DNA of 64,000 nucleotides, taken from the NCBI RefSeq assembly GCF_016839145.1, contig NZ_CP069303.1:558001-622000 (forward strand), read 5' to 3'. This document shows, piece after piece, positions 44,519 to 52,703 of this stretch. The translations under genes and the position numbers were made by a program. Each line of letters starts with the position of its first letter. The stretch's first letter is position 1. The notes beneath the pieces were generated by a model. The model was not told where the DNA came from. It saw only the letters and a program-made list of their open reading frames with translations, and ran no database searches. Origin of the DNA: Shinella sp. PSBB067. GTDB lineage: Bacteria > Pseudomonadota > Alphaproteobacteria > Rhizobiales > Rhizobiaceae.

Positions 44519-44536
44519 CTGTCACAGTTCTGTCGT
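44519..44536 (+). promoter_or_regulatory. Pho box upstream of ppk
   Basis: CTGTCAC (44519-44525) and CTGTCGT (44530-44536) are near-perfect direct repeats with an 11-base period, the binding pattern of PhoB (consensus CTGTCAY-N4-CTGTCAY). It lies 77 bases before the ppk start codon. Phosphate starvation control of ppk and ppx is therefore likely. Confidence 0.75.
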
Positions 44537-44612
44537 CAAACTGCGCTAAGCGCTTCGCGGAAAAGCAGAAATCGAGCGCGGCCGATCTTGCGGCGAACTG
44601 GGCGGACCTTCC

Positions 44613-46826
44613 ATGGATACAGCGACTTCCGATCTTTCTCAGGAAAACCCCGCCGAGGGCGCGGCGCCCGAAGGCGCGCGTGTCGACGTCGAGACCCTGA
44701 TGGCGAGCCCCGAGCGCTTCATCAACCGCGAATTCTCCTGGCTCCAGTTCAACCGCCGCGTCCTGGAGGAAACGCTGAACACCGCACATCCGCTGCTGGA
44801 GCGCGTGCGGTTCCTGTCGATCTCGGCGGCCAATCTCGACGAATTCTTCATGGTGCGCGTCGCCGGCCTCGAAGGCCAGGTGCGCCAGGGCGTGGGCATC
44901 CGCAGCCCCGACGGCAAGACCTCGGCCGAGCAGCTCGACGACATCCTCAAGGAGATCGACAATCTCCAGATGGAGCAGCAGGCCTCGCTGGCCGTGCTCC
45001 AGCAGTATCTCGCCAAGGAAGACATCCTCATCGTCCGCCCGACGGCGCTTTCCAGCGACGACAAGGTCTGGCTGCAGCAGGAATTCACCCAGTCGATCTT
45101 CCCGGTGCTGACGCCGCTCTCCATCGACCCGGCGCACCCGTTCCCCTTCATTCCCAACCTCGGCTTCTCCATCGGCCTCCAGCTCGAAAGCACGACCGGC
45201 AAGGAGCCGATGACGGCGCTCTTGCGCCTGCCCGTCGCGCTCGACCGCTTCATCCGCCTGCCGGACGCCAGGGGCGCGATCCGCTACATCACGCTGGAGG
45301 ATGCCGTCGGCCTCTTCATCGGGCGGCTCTTCCCCGGCTATATCGTGCGCGGGTCCGGCACCTTCCGCATCATCAGGGACAGCGACATCGAAGTGGAGGA
45401 AGAGGCCGAGGATCTCGTTCGCTTCTTCGAGACGGCGCTCAAGCGCCGCCGCCGCGGCTCGGTGATCCGCATCGAGACCGATTCGGAAATGCCCGAATCG
45501 CTGCGCCGCTTCGTGGTCGGCGAACTCGGCGTGCCGGACAACCGCGTCGCCGTCCTGCCGGGCCTGCTCGCCCTCAACACGCTGTCGGAGATCGCCAGGG
45601 CGCCGCGCGACGACCTGAGGTTCGAGCCCTACAATGCCCGATTTCCCGAACGTGTCCGAGAACACGCCGGAGACTGCCTCGCCGCCATCCGCGAAAAGGA
45701 CATGGTCGTCCACCACCCCTACGAAAGCTTCGACGTGGTGGTCCAGTTCCTTCTCCAGGCTGCGCGCGATCCTGACGTCCTGGCGATAAAGCAGACGCTC
45801 TACCGCACCTCCAACGACAGCCCCATCGTGCGCGCGCTGATCGACGCCGCCGAGGCCGGCAAGTCGGTGACGGCGCTGGTGGAACTCAAGGCTCGCTTCG
45901 ACGAGGAGGCGAACATCCGCTGGGCGCGCGATCTGGAGCGTGCCGGCGTGCAGGTCGTCTTCGGCTTCATCGAGCTGAAGACCCATGCCAAGATGTCGAT
46001 GGTCGTGCGCCGCGAGGAGGGCAGGCTGCGCACCTACTGCCACCTCGGAACGGGCAACTACCACCCGGTCACGGCGAAGATCTATACGGACCTCTCCTTC
46101 TTCACCTGCAACCCGACCATCGCCAGCGACATGGCGAACATCTTCAACTTCATTACCGGCTACGGCGAGCCGGAGGCCGGCATGAAGCTCGCCTTCTCGC
46201 CCTATACGCTGCGCCCGCGCATCCTGCGTCACATCGACGAGGAGATCGCGCATGCGAAGAACGGCGCGCCTGCGGCGATCTGGATGAAGATGAACTCGCT
46301 GGTCGATCCCGAGATCATCGACGCGCTCTACCGCGCGAGCCAGGCGGGCGTGGAGATCGACCTCGTCGTGCGCGGCATCTGCTGCCTGCGCCCGCAGGTG
46401 CCGGGGCTTTCCGACAACATCCGCGTCAAGTCCATCGTCGGCCGGTTCCTCGAGCATTCCCGCATCTTCTGCTTCGGCAACGGCCACGGGCTTCCCTCGG
46501 ATAAGGCGCTGGTCTATATAAGCTCGGCGGACATGATGCCGCGCAACCTGGACCGGCGGGTCGAGACACTCGTGCCTCTGATCAACCGGACGGTGCATGA
46601 GCAGGTTCTCTCGCAGATCATGCTGGGCAATCTCATCGATAACCAGCAGAGCTACGAGATTCTGTCGGACGGGACGTCCCGGCGCATGGAAGTGCAGCCC
46701 GGCGCCGAACCGTTCAACGCTCAGCACTACTTCATGACCAACCCCAGCCTGTCCGGCCGGGGCGAGGCCCTGAAGTCCTCGGCACCGAAGGCGATCGCGG
46801 GCTGGCAAGGCCGCCGGAAGAAGTAA
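44613..46826 (+). CDS. ppk: Polyphosphate kinase 1
   Basis: PPK1 makes polyphosphate from the gamma-phosphate of ATP. The 737-residue protein has the family's four domains: the N-terminal part with [19 protein letters not shown], the head domain (residues ~120-330), and two phospholipase-D-like C-terminal domains. The phosphate-accepting histidine is in [15 protein letters not shown] (about residue 455), and the second His is in [17 protein letters not shown]. It is followed 10 bases later by ppx. A Pho box lies upstream, linking the pair to phosphate supply. Confidence 0.97.
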   Translation: MDTATSDLSQENPAEGAAPEGARVDVETLMASPERFINREFSWLQFNRRVLEETLNTAHPLLERVRFLSISAANLDEFFMVRVAGLEGQVRQGVGIRSPDGKTSAEQLDDILKEIDNLQMEQQASLAVLQQYLAKEDILIVRPTALSSDDKVWLQQEFTQSIFPVLTPLSIDPAHPFPFIPNLGFSIGLQLESTTGKEPMTALLRLPVALDRFIRLPDARGAIRYITLEDAVGLFIGRLFPGYIVRGSGTFRIIRDSDIEVEEEAEDLVRFFETALKRRRRGSVIRIETDSEMPESLRRFVVGELGVPDNRVAVLPGLLALNTLSEIARAPRDDLRFEPYNARFPERVREHAGDCLAAIREKDMVVHHPYESFDVVVQFLLQAARDPDVLAIKQTLYRTSNDSPIVRALIDAAEAGKSVTALVELKARFDEEANIRWARDLERAGVQVVFGFIELKTHAKMSMVVRREEGRLRTYCHLGTGNYHPVTAKIYTDLSFFTCNPTIASDMANIFNFITGYGEPEAGMKLAFSPYTLRPRILRHIDEEIAHAKNGAPAAIWMKMNSLVDPEIIDALYRASQAGVEIDLVVRGICCLRPQVPGLSDNIRVKSIVGRFLEHSRIFCFGNGHGLPSDKALVYISSADMMPRNLDRRVETLVPLINRTVHEQVLSQIMLGNLIDNQQSYEILSDGTSRRMEVQPGAEPFNAQHYFMTNPSLSGRGEALKSSAPKAIAGWQGRRKK

Positions 46827-46836
46827 CTGGATATGC

Positions 46837-48357
46837 ATGGTCGAATCTGAAGCCCAGGGGCGTCTGCCTGGAATAGCCCCGGTGTCGGTCGTGGATATCG
46901 GCTCCAACTCGATTCGCCTCGTGATCTACGAGGGCATGAGCCGTTCCCCGGCCATCCTCTTCAACGAGAAGGTCATGTGCGGCCTCGGCAAGGGCCTTGC
47001 CAGGACCGGCCGCATGGACCAGGCGAGCGTCGACCGGGCGCTTGCGGCCCTCCACCGGTTCAGCGCGCTGTCGCGGCAGGCCCGCGCCTCCACCATGTTC
47101 GCGCTGGCGACCGCCGCCGCGCGCGAGGCGGAGAACGGCCCCGACTTCATCCACCGGGCCGAGATGATCCTCGGCCAGAAGGTCCGCGTGCTGACCGGCG
47201 AGGAGGAGGCATACTTCTCCGCGCTCGGCATCGTCAGCGGCTTCCATGATACCGACGGCATCGTCGGCGACCTCGGCGGCGGCTCGCTGGAGCTGATCGA
47301 CGTTGCCGGCGGCATGATCGGCAAGGGCGTTACCCTGCCGCTCGGCGGCATCCGCCTGTCGGAAGCGGCCGGCGGCTCGCCCGCGCAGGCCCGCATCGTC
47401 GCGCGCAAGTACCTGCGCACCGCCAATCTCCTCAAGAACGGCGCCGGCCGCGCCTTCTACGCCGTCGGCGGCACCTGGCGCGCCATCGGCGCGCTGAACA
47501 TGGAAGTGCGCAACTATCCGCTGCACATGATCCAGGGCTACGAGCTCGGCTTTTCCGACGCGATGGATTTCCTCACGGACATCGTCACGGCCAAGGATCC
47601 CAAGGACGCGGCCTATGCGTCGATCTCCAAGAACCGCCGCAACCTCCTGCCCTTCGGCGCCGTCGCCATGCAGGAGGCGATCGCCATCATGAAGCCCTCG
47701 CGGGTCTTCTTCTCCGCCCAGGGCGTGCGCGAGGGCTATCTCTATTCGCTGCTGCCCGAGCGCGAGAAGGCGCGCGATCCGCTGCTCGCCGCCGCGGGCG
47801 AGCTTGCCATCCTGCGCGCCCGCTCGCCCGAGCACGCCCGCGAGCTCGCCGACTGGACCGGCCGCATGATGCCGCTCTTCGGCATCACCGAGACGGACGA
47901 GGAGCGGCGCTACCGCGAGGCGGCCTGCCTCTTGGCGGACATAAGCTGGCGCGCCCATCCCGATTACCGCGGCCTCCAGGCGCTGAACCTCATCGCGCAC
48001 GGCACCTTCATCGGCATCACCCATCCCGGCCGCGCCTTCATCGCGCTCACCAACTACTACCGCTTCGAGGGCCTCAACGACGACGCCGTCAGCAGCGCCC
48101 TGGCGATCATCGCGACGCCGCGCCTGCGCGAACTCGCCAAGCTCGTCGGCGGCCTGCTGCGCGTCCTCTATCTCTTCTCGGCCTCCATGCCCGGCGTCGT
48201 GCCGCGCCTCGTCTTCCGCAAGGCGGCGCAGGCGGATGTCGACCTCGAACTCGTCGTGCCGCCTGATTATGCCGAGCTTGCCGGCGAACGGCTCGACGGC
48301 CGTCTCCAGCAGCTTGCCCGCCTGACGGGCAAGAAGCTCGCCTTCCGGTTCCTGTGA
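46837..48357 (+). CDS. ppx: Exopolyphosphatase / guanosine pentaphosphate phosphohydrolase family
   Basis: Ppx shortens polyphosphate from its ends. The 506-residue protein is of the actin-like (ASKHA) fold: VVDIGSNSIRLVIYEGM at the N-terminus is the first phosphate loop, and GIVGDLGGGSLELIDVAG the second. The C-terminal domain, after residue ~310, is all helical (HD-like). GppA enzymes share this fold, so hydrolysis of pppGpp is an alternative. It lies 10 bases after ppk, and the two act in opposite directions on the same polymer. Confidence 0.95.
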   Translation: MVESEAQGRLPGIAPVSVVDIGSNSIRLVIYEGMSRSPAILFNEKVMCGLGKGLARTGRMDQASVDRALAALHRFSALSRQARASTMFALATAAAREAENGPDFIHRAEMILGQKVRVLTGEEEAYFSALGIVSGFHDTDGIVGDLGGGSLELIDVAGGMIGKGVTLPLGGIRLSEAAGGSPAQARIVARKYLRTANLLKNGAGRAFYAVGGTWRAIGALNMEVRNYPLHMIQGYELGFSDAMDFLTDIVTAKDPKDAAYASISKNRRNLLPFGAVAMQEAIAIMKPSRVFFSAQGVREGYLYSLLPEREKARDPLLAAAGELAILRARSPEHARELADWTGRMMPLFGITETDEERRYREAACLLADISWRAHPDYRGLQALNLIAHGTFIGITHPGRAFIALTNYYRFEGLNDDAVSSALAIIATPRLRELAKLVGGLLRVLYLFSASMPGVVPRLVFRKAAQADVDLELVVPPDYAELAGERLDGRLQQLARLTGKKLAFRFL

Positions 48358-48962
48358 GGCCGGCCGTGCGGATCGTGCCGAAGCTCGCCTTCCTCGCCGG
48401 CCTCCTCCTTTCGGCAGGCGCCTGCGCCGCCGCGGACTGGCAGGCGGTCGAGCGCGTGGAACCCTATGCGGTGGAGGGGGCGACCGGCCTTGAGATCTAC
48501 CGCTCGATCGGCGAGCGCGGCCCCAGGCTCGGCGTCGCCCGCGTCATCGCCCATACCGGCTTCAAGCTGACCTGGACGCGCAAGTACGAGCGTCAGGGCG
48601 ATGCCTGCGTCATCACGGTCAACCGGCCGAAGCTCATCATCACATACACGCTGCCCAGGCTGAAATCGACGCTTTCCGGGCCGCTGAAAGGCCGCTGGGA
48701 CACCTTCATCGCCGGCGTGACCGCGCACGAGAAGGTGCATGGCGACTTCATCAAGGACATGGTGAAGGAGATCGAGGCGATGAGCGTCGGGCTGACCGCC
48801 GAGAACGACCCGAAGTGCCAGAAGGTCCGGGCGCGGCTGCAGACCCGCCTCGGCGAACTCTCGCAGGCCCAGCGCGCCCGCAGCCGCGATTTCGATGCGG
48901 TCGAGATGAGCGAGGGCGGCAACGTGCACCAGCTCATCCTGCATCTGGTCGGATCGGATTGA
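48354..48962 (+). CDS. DUF922 zinc-protease-like secreted protein
   Basis: The 202-residue protein has a signal peptide (KLAFLAGLLLSAGACAAA) and a domain of the DUF922 family, with the zinc motif AHEKVHGD (HExxH, about residue 124) and KWTR/KLTWTRKYE earlier. DUF922 proteins are predicted metalloproteases of the envelope; their targets are unknown. The start GTG overlaps the ppx stop codon by four bases (GTGA), so it is part of the ppk-ppx transcript. A periplasmic protease in a polyphosphate operon is not expected from the pathway. Confidence 0.82.
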   Translation: MRPAVRIVPKLAFLAGLLLSAGACAAADWQAVERVEPYAVEGATGLEIYRSIGERGPRLGVARVIAHTGFKLTWTRKYERQGDACVITVNRPKLIITYTLPRLKSTLSGPLKGRWDTFIAGVTAHEKVHGDFIKDMVKEIEAMSVGLTAENDPKCQKVRARLQTRLGELSQAQRARSRDFDAVEMSEGGNVHQLILHLVGSD

Positions 48963-48971
48963 TCCGCCGCC

Positions 48972-49862
48972 TTACGCGGCGAGCGCCGCGAAGCGGCCGG
49001 GCGTCATGCCGAGCGCCTTCTTGAAGTGCCGGTTGAGATGCGCCTGGTCGGCAAAGCCGCTGGCGAACGCCGCCTCCGCGATGCTTTCCCCCGCCGCGAT
49101 CAGCCCCTTGGCGCGCTCCAGCCGCCGCATGACGAGATAGCGGTGCGGGCTCGTGCCGAGCAGCAGGCGGAACTGCCGGGCGAGCGCGAAGCGGTCCAGC
49201 CCCGTCACGTCCTCCAGGTCGGCCGAGCTGATCCGGCGTGACAGGTTTTCCCGAAGGAAATCGCAGGCCTTCTGCACCTGCGGGCCCGCCGGCCGTCCGG
49301 TGCGCGCCTGCGGCGCGCCGGCATGATCGAGCAGGGCGGCCGCGATTTCCTCCACCAGTTCCTCGATCGCCAGCGGCTCGGCCGTCGCGCGCATGCCGCC
49401 GAAGGCATCGAGCAGCAGCCGCGCCAGCCCGGGGTCGTCGACGACGGGCGCCGCCACGAAGGGCAGCGCCCGCCCGCGGTGCGCCGTCGCCGGCAGGAAA
49501 CGCTCCGGCGGGATGTACATCATGCGGTAGGTGAGCCCGTCGTCGGTGCCGGCGCCGCCGTCATGCACCTCGTCGGGATGCAGCACGATCACGTTGCCCG
49601 GCGGGCTGAACTGTTCCTCCCCGCGATAGCGGAAGGTCTGGATGCCGGCCATGGTGACGCCGAGCGCATAGGTGTCGTGCCGGTGCGGCTCGAACCCCTT
49701 GCCGCGGAAACGCGCCTCGATCCTCTCGATGCCGGCAAGCTCCGGGGCGACGACGATGCGGTCCCTTTCCGCGCACGAACGTTCAAGCGGCGCTTCCACC
49801 GCGCCTGCTACCGCATTGGCCGCGGAATGGTCCGCAGCCTTTTCCCGGGAGTATACCTGCAT
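48972..49862 (-). CDS. AraC-family transcriptional regulator
   Basis: The protein has an N-terminal cupin domain (FEPHRHDTYALGVTMAGIQ and VIVLHPDEVHDG) and a C-terminal double helix-turn-helix (LSRRISSADLEDVTGLDRF and SIAEAAFASGFADQAHLNR). It may regulate the divergent DUF2000 gene. The start is uncertain: an ATG at 49862 shares its CATG bases with the start of the divergent gene and has no ribosome site, so the true start is probably internal, for example GTG at 49799 (276 residues). Confidence 0.86.
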   Translation of the reverse strand: MQVYSREKAADHSAANAVAGAVEAPLERSCAERDRIVVAPELAGIERIEARFRGKGFEPHRHDTYALGVTMAGIQTFRYRGEEQFSPPGNVIVLHPDEVHDGGAGTDDGLTYRMMYIPPERFLPATAHRGRALPFVAAPVVDDPGLARLLLDAFGGMRATAEPLAIEELVEEIAAALLDHAGAPQARTGRPAGPQVQKACDFLRENLSRRISSADLEDVTGLDRFALARQFRLLLGTSPHRYLVMRRLERAKGLIAAGESIAEAAFASGFADQAHLNRHFKKALGMTPGRFAALAA

Positions 49863-50268
49863 GTTCGATACCAAGTTCGCCGTCGTCCTGCGCGAGGATC
49901 TGGAAGTCTGGCAGAAGCTCAACGTGACCGCGTTTGTCTCCGGCGGCGTCATCGGTCGCAAGCCGGAACTGATCGGCCAAGCCTATCGCGACGCGGCCGG
50001 CAATGTCTACAACGCCCTGAGCGTGCAGCCGATCATCGTGCTTTCCGCCGACGGCGCGACGCTCGCGAAGATCCACGCCCGCGCGCTGGAGCGCGCGGTG
50101 CCGGCCTCCGTCTATATCGAGGAGATGTTCGCGACCGGCCACGACACCGCCAACCGCGCCGTCTTCGCCGAATTTAGCCCCGGCAATGCCAGCGTCGTCG
50201 GCATCGCGCTGCACGCCGACCGGAAAACGGTCGACCGCATCACGAAGGGCGCGAAGCTGCACGCCTGA
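49861..50268 (+). CDS. DUF2000 family protein
   Basis: The 135-residue protein begins MFDTKFAVVLREDLEVWQKL and contains VSGGVIGRKPELIGQAYRDA, with the conserved SVYIEEMFATGHDTANR. This is the DUF2000 family, small proteins of unknown function with a peptidyl-tRNA-hydrolase-2-like fold. A GGGAG ribosome site lies 9 bases before the ATG. It is divergent from an AraC-type regulator, an arrangement seen often for this family, and so is probably its target. Confidence 0.85.
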   Translation: MFDTKFAVVLREDLEVWQKLNVTAFVSGGVIGRKPELIGQAYRDAAGNVYNALSVQPIIVLSADGATLAKIHARALERAVPASVYIEEMFATGHDTANRAVFAEFSPGNASVVGIALHADRKTVDRITKGAKLHA

Positions 50269-50272
50269 GGTC

Positions 50273-51424
50273 TCAGAGCTCCACCGCCTCGATCTTCCTG
50301 TCGACGAAGCGAAGCGCCACCTTGCCGCCGATGAGGTTGAGCGCGGTGTCGCCGAAGAGGTCGCGGCGCCAGCCGTGCAGCGCCGGCACCTCGGCGGCCT
50401 CGCCGTCGACGGCGATCTTCTCGAGATCGTCGGAATTGGCGATGATCTTGGCCGCGACGCCTTCCTTCTCGGCGACGATCTTCAGGAGCACCTTCAGCAT
50501 CTCGCTGGCGGCGGCGGCGCCCTCCGGCACATGGTTCTGGCGCGGCAGGCGCGGCAGGTCGGCCTTGGGGATGGCGAGGGCCTCGTTGATGGCCTCAAGC
50601 AAGGCGGCGCCGGACTGCGAGCGCTCCCAGCCCTTGGGAATGGTGCGGAGGCGGGCCAGCGCCTCGGCGTCGGCCGGCTGCTGCTGGGCGATCTCGTAGA
50701 TCGTGTCGTCCTTCAGGATGCGCGAGCGCGGCACGTTGCGCCCGCGCGCCTCGCGTTCGCGCCAGGCGGCGACCTTCTGCAGGACGGCAAGCTCCACCGG
50801 CTTCTTGACGCGCATCTTGAGCCGCCGCCAGGCGTCGTCCGGATGCAGGTCGTAGGTCTCGCGCGATTCCAGCACCGCCATTTCCTCGGTCAGCCACAGC
50901 GAGCGGCCGGCGCTTTCCAGCTTCTCCTTGAGCGCGAGATAGACGTCGCGCAGGTGGGTGACGTCGGCCAGCGCATATTCGAGCTGCTTTTCGGTGAGCG
51001 GCCGGCGGCTCCAGTCGGTGAAGCGCGAGGACTTGTCGATATGCACGCCCTTTATCTTCTGCACGAGCTGGTCGTAGGACACGCTGTCGCCGAAGCCGCA
51101 GACCATGGCGGCGACCTGCGTGTCGAAGATCGGGTGCGGGATGAGGTTGCCGCGGTTGAAGACGATCTCGATGTCCTGCCGGGCGGCATGGAACACCTTG
51201 AGCACGGCCGGGTTGGCCATCAGTTCGAAGAAGGGCTGGAGGTCGATGTCCCTGGCGAGCGGATCGACGATCACCTCGATCTCGGGACCGGCAAGCTGGA
51301 TCAGGCAGAGCTCCGGCCAGAAGGTCGTCTCCCGCAGGAACTCCGTGTCAACGGTCAGATACTCGGAACGGGAGAGCGTCTCACAGGCGTCGCGAAGGGC
51401 TGCGGTCGTGTCGATGATCTGCAT
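50273..51424 (-). CDS. rnd: Ribonuclease D
   Basis: RNase D trims the 3' ends of tRNA and other small RNA precursors. The 383-residue protein has the DEDD 3'-5' exonuclease domain: LTVDTEFLRETTFWPEL (residues ~23-39), VFHAARQDIEIVF, and EKQLEYALADVTHLRDVYLA. One HRDC domain follows (RVKKPVELAVLQKVAAWRER) and a further C-terminal helical region. The length is normal. It converges with the DUF2000 gene, four bases apart. In other rhizobia rnd sits near ppx, so the intervening genes may be later additions. Confidence 0.95.
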   Translation of the reverse strand: MQIIDTTAALRDACETLSRSEYLTVDTEFLRETTFWPELCLIQLAGPEIEVIVDPLARDIDLQPFFELMANPAVLKVFHAARQDIEIVFNRGNLIPHPIFDTQVAAMVCGFGDSVSYDQLVQKIKGVHIDKSSRFTDWSRRPLTEKQLEYALADVTHLRDVYLALKEKLESAGRSLWLTEEMAVLESRETYDLHPDDAWRRLKMRVKKPVELAVLQKVAAWREREARGRNVPRSRILKDDTIYEIAQQQPADAEALARLRTIPKGWERSQSGAALLEAINEALAIPKADLPRLPRQNHVPEGAAAASEMLKVLLKIVAEKEGVAAKIIANSDDLEKIAVDGEAAEVPALHGWRRDLFGDTALNLIGGKVALRFVDRKIEAVEL

Positions 51425-51541
51425 GATGGGCGGGCTTTTCTTGAAATTTTTGATCGGGCAGCTTTAGACGTTCCACGGTTTTGCCACAATCGAAAACTTG
51501 CCGCCTGCGATGCGGCACGGGCGCCGGCGCGCGCGGGGAGG

Positions 51542-51567
51542 GGATCCCCGGGCCGAGCCGGGGATCC
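51542..51567 (-). terminator. Hairpin at the 3' end of ohr
   Basis: GGATCCCCGG and CCGGGGATCC form a perfect 10-bp stem around GCCGAG, beginning 9 bases after the minus-strand ohr stop codon. There is no T run, so it may act as a stabiliser or a weak terminator. Confidence 0.5.
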
Positions 51568-51576
51568 GCAAGCCGG

Positions 51577-51999
51577 TCAGGCGACCGTGGTCTTGACGTC
51601 GAGGTTGCCGCGCGTGGCGTGGCTGTAGGGGCAGACGACGTGGGCCTTCTTGATAAGGTCCTCCAGCGCGGCCTTGTCGACGCCGGGGGCGGAAACTTCG
51701 AGCGTGGCCTCGATGCCGAAGCCGCCGCCGTCCTCGCGCGGGCCGATGCCGACCGTCGCGGTGACCTTGGCGTCATCCGGGATCTTCACCTTCTCCTTGC
51801 CGGCGACGAATTTCAGCGCGCCGAGGAAGCAGGCGGAATAGCCGACCGCGAAGAGCTTTTCCGGGTTCGCGCCGGACGCGCCGTCGCCGCCGAGTTCCTT
51901 CGGCACGGTCAGCGTCACGTCGACGGTGCCGTCTTCCGTTGCGCCATGGCCGGCGCGGCCGCCCGTTGCGGAAGCCTTGGTCCTGTAGAGAATGGGCAT
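51577..51999 (-). CDS. ohr: Organic hydroperoxide resistance protein
   Basis: Ohr reduces organic hydroperoxides with thiols, protecting lipids. The 140-residue protein of the OsmC/Ohr fold has the two catalytic cysteines in VGYSACFLGALKFVAG (about residue 58) and HVVCPYSHATRGNLDV (about residue 123), and the Arg-containing N-terminus YRTKASATGGRAG. The start ATG at 51999 follows AGGAAGGAGACACCC. It is divergent from ohrR, with two palindromes in the 113-base gap. Confidence 0.95.
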   Translation of the reverse strand: MPILYRTKASATGGRAGHGATEDGTVDVTLTVPKELGGDGASGANPEKLFAVGYSACFLGALKFVAGKEKVKIPDDAKVTATVGIGPREDGGGFGIEATLEVSAPGVDKAALEDLIKKAHVVCPYSHATRGNLDVKTTVA

Positions 52000-52053
52000 G
52001 GGTGTCTCCTTCCTGTCGTCGTTGATGGTGGATAGTTGATAGCGCAAAATTAG

Positions 52054-52084
52054 ATTGCGCGCAATATAATTTTGCAAATTGCAA
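52054..52084. promoter_or_regulatory. OhrR operator palindromes
   Basis: ATTGCGCGCAAT (52054-52065) and TTGCAAATTGCAA (52072-52084) are perfect palindromes. TTGCAA-type sites are the known binding sequence of OhrR. TATAAT (52065-52070) lies between them. They sit between the divergent ohr and ohrR genes and should control both. Confidence 0.75.
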
Positions 52085-52112
52085 TTTCGGCCGTTTCTGC
52101 GAGAATGGCAGC

Positions 52113-52604
52113 ATGAGCGACAAACGTGACGAAGCTGAGACGAACGATATTGCACAGGGCATGCTGGCCCTCGACCGGCAGCTCTGTTTCGCCGTCTATT
52201 CCGCGGCCCATGCGCTCAACCGCACCTACAAGCCGCTGCTCGACCCCTATGGCCTGACCTATCCGCAATATATCGCGCTGATGACGCTGTGGGAGGAGGA
52301 CGGTCGCACGGTCAAGGCGCTCGGCGAGAAGCTGGGGCTTGATTCCGGCACGCTCTCGCCGCTGCTCAAGCGCCTGGAGGCGGCGGGCTATATCCACCGC
52401 GCCCGCGACAAGGCCGACGAGCGCCAGGTCCTCGTCACCCTTACCGACAAGGGCCGTGCCATGCAGCGCGACGCCGTTGCCATCCGCATGGCGATCGGCG
52501 AGGCGACGGGCTGTTCGCTGGAGGCCCTGCAGGCGCTGACCGGCGAATTGCAGCGGCTGGCCGAACGGCTGGAGACCGGTCCGGCGCGCGGCGATGCCGC
52601 CTGA
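52113..52604 (+). CDS. ohrR: Organic-hydroperoxide-sensing MarR regulator OhrR
   Basis: OhrR represses ohr until a lipid hydroperoxide oxidises its sensor cysteine. The 163-residue protein has the MarR winged helix (TVKALGEKLGLDSGTLSPLL then the wing in ADERQVLVTLTDKGRA) and the reactive cysteine in LDRQLCFAVYSAAHALNR (about residue 25), at the family's usual place. The second cysteine (GCSLEAL, about residue 132) may make a disulfide in the two-cysteine subgroup. It is divergent from ohr and shares its operators. Confidence 0.94.
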   Translation: MSDKRDEAETNDIAQGMLALDRQLCFAVYSAAHALNRTYKPLLDPYGLTYPQYIALMTLWEEDGRTVKALGEKLGLDSGTLSPLLKRLEAAGYIHRARDKADERQVLVTLTDKGRAMQRDAVAIRMAIGEATGCSLEALQALTGELQRLAERLETGPARGDAA

Positions 52605-52703
52605 AACGTCGGATTTTCCACCGCCTCACCCTGCGGCACCTGTTCGCCCTGCAACCTTCGCGCTAAGCTGCGCGCGGCGAAACGGAGCGCCGAGGGGGCA
52701 GGG

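Noticed and set aside
43680..46907. 1075-codon minus-strand frame, longest in the window
   Set aside because: It is opposite ppk and the Hda-like gene, both unmistakable; the frame has no recognisable motif.
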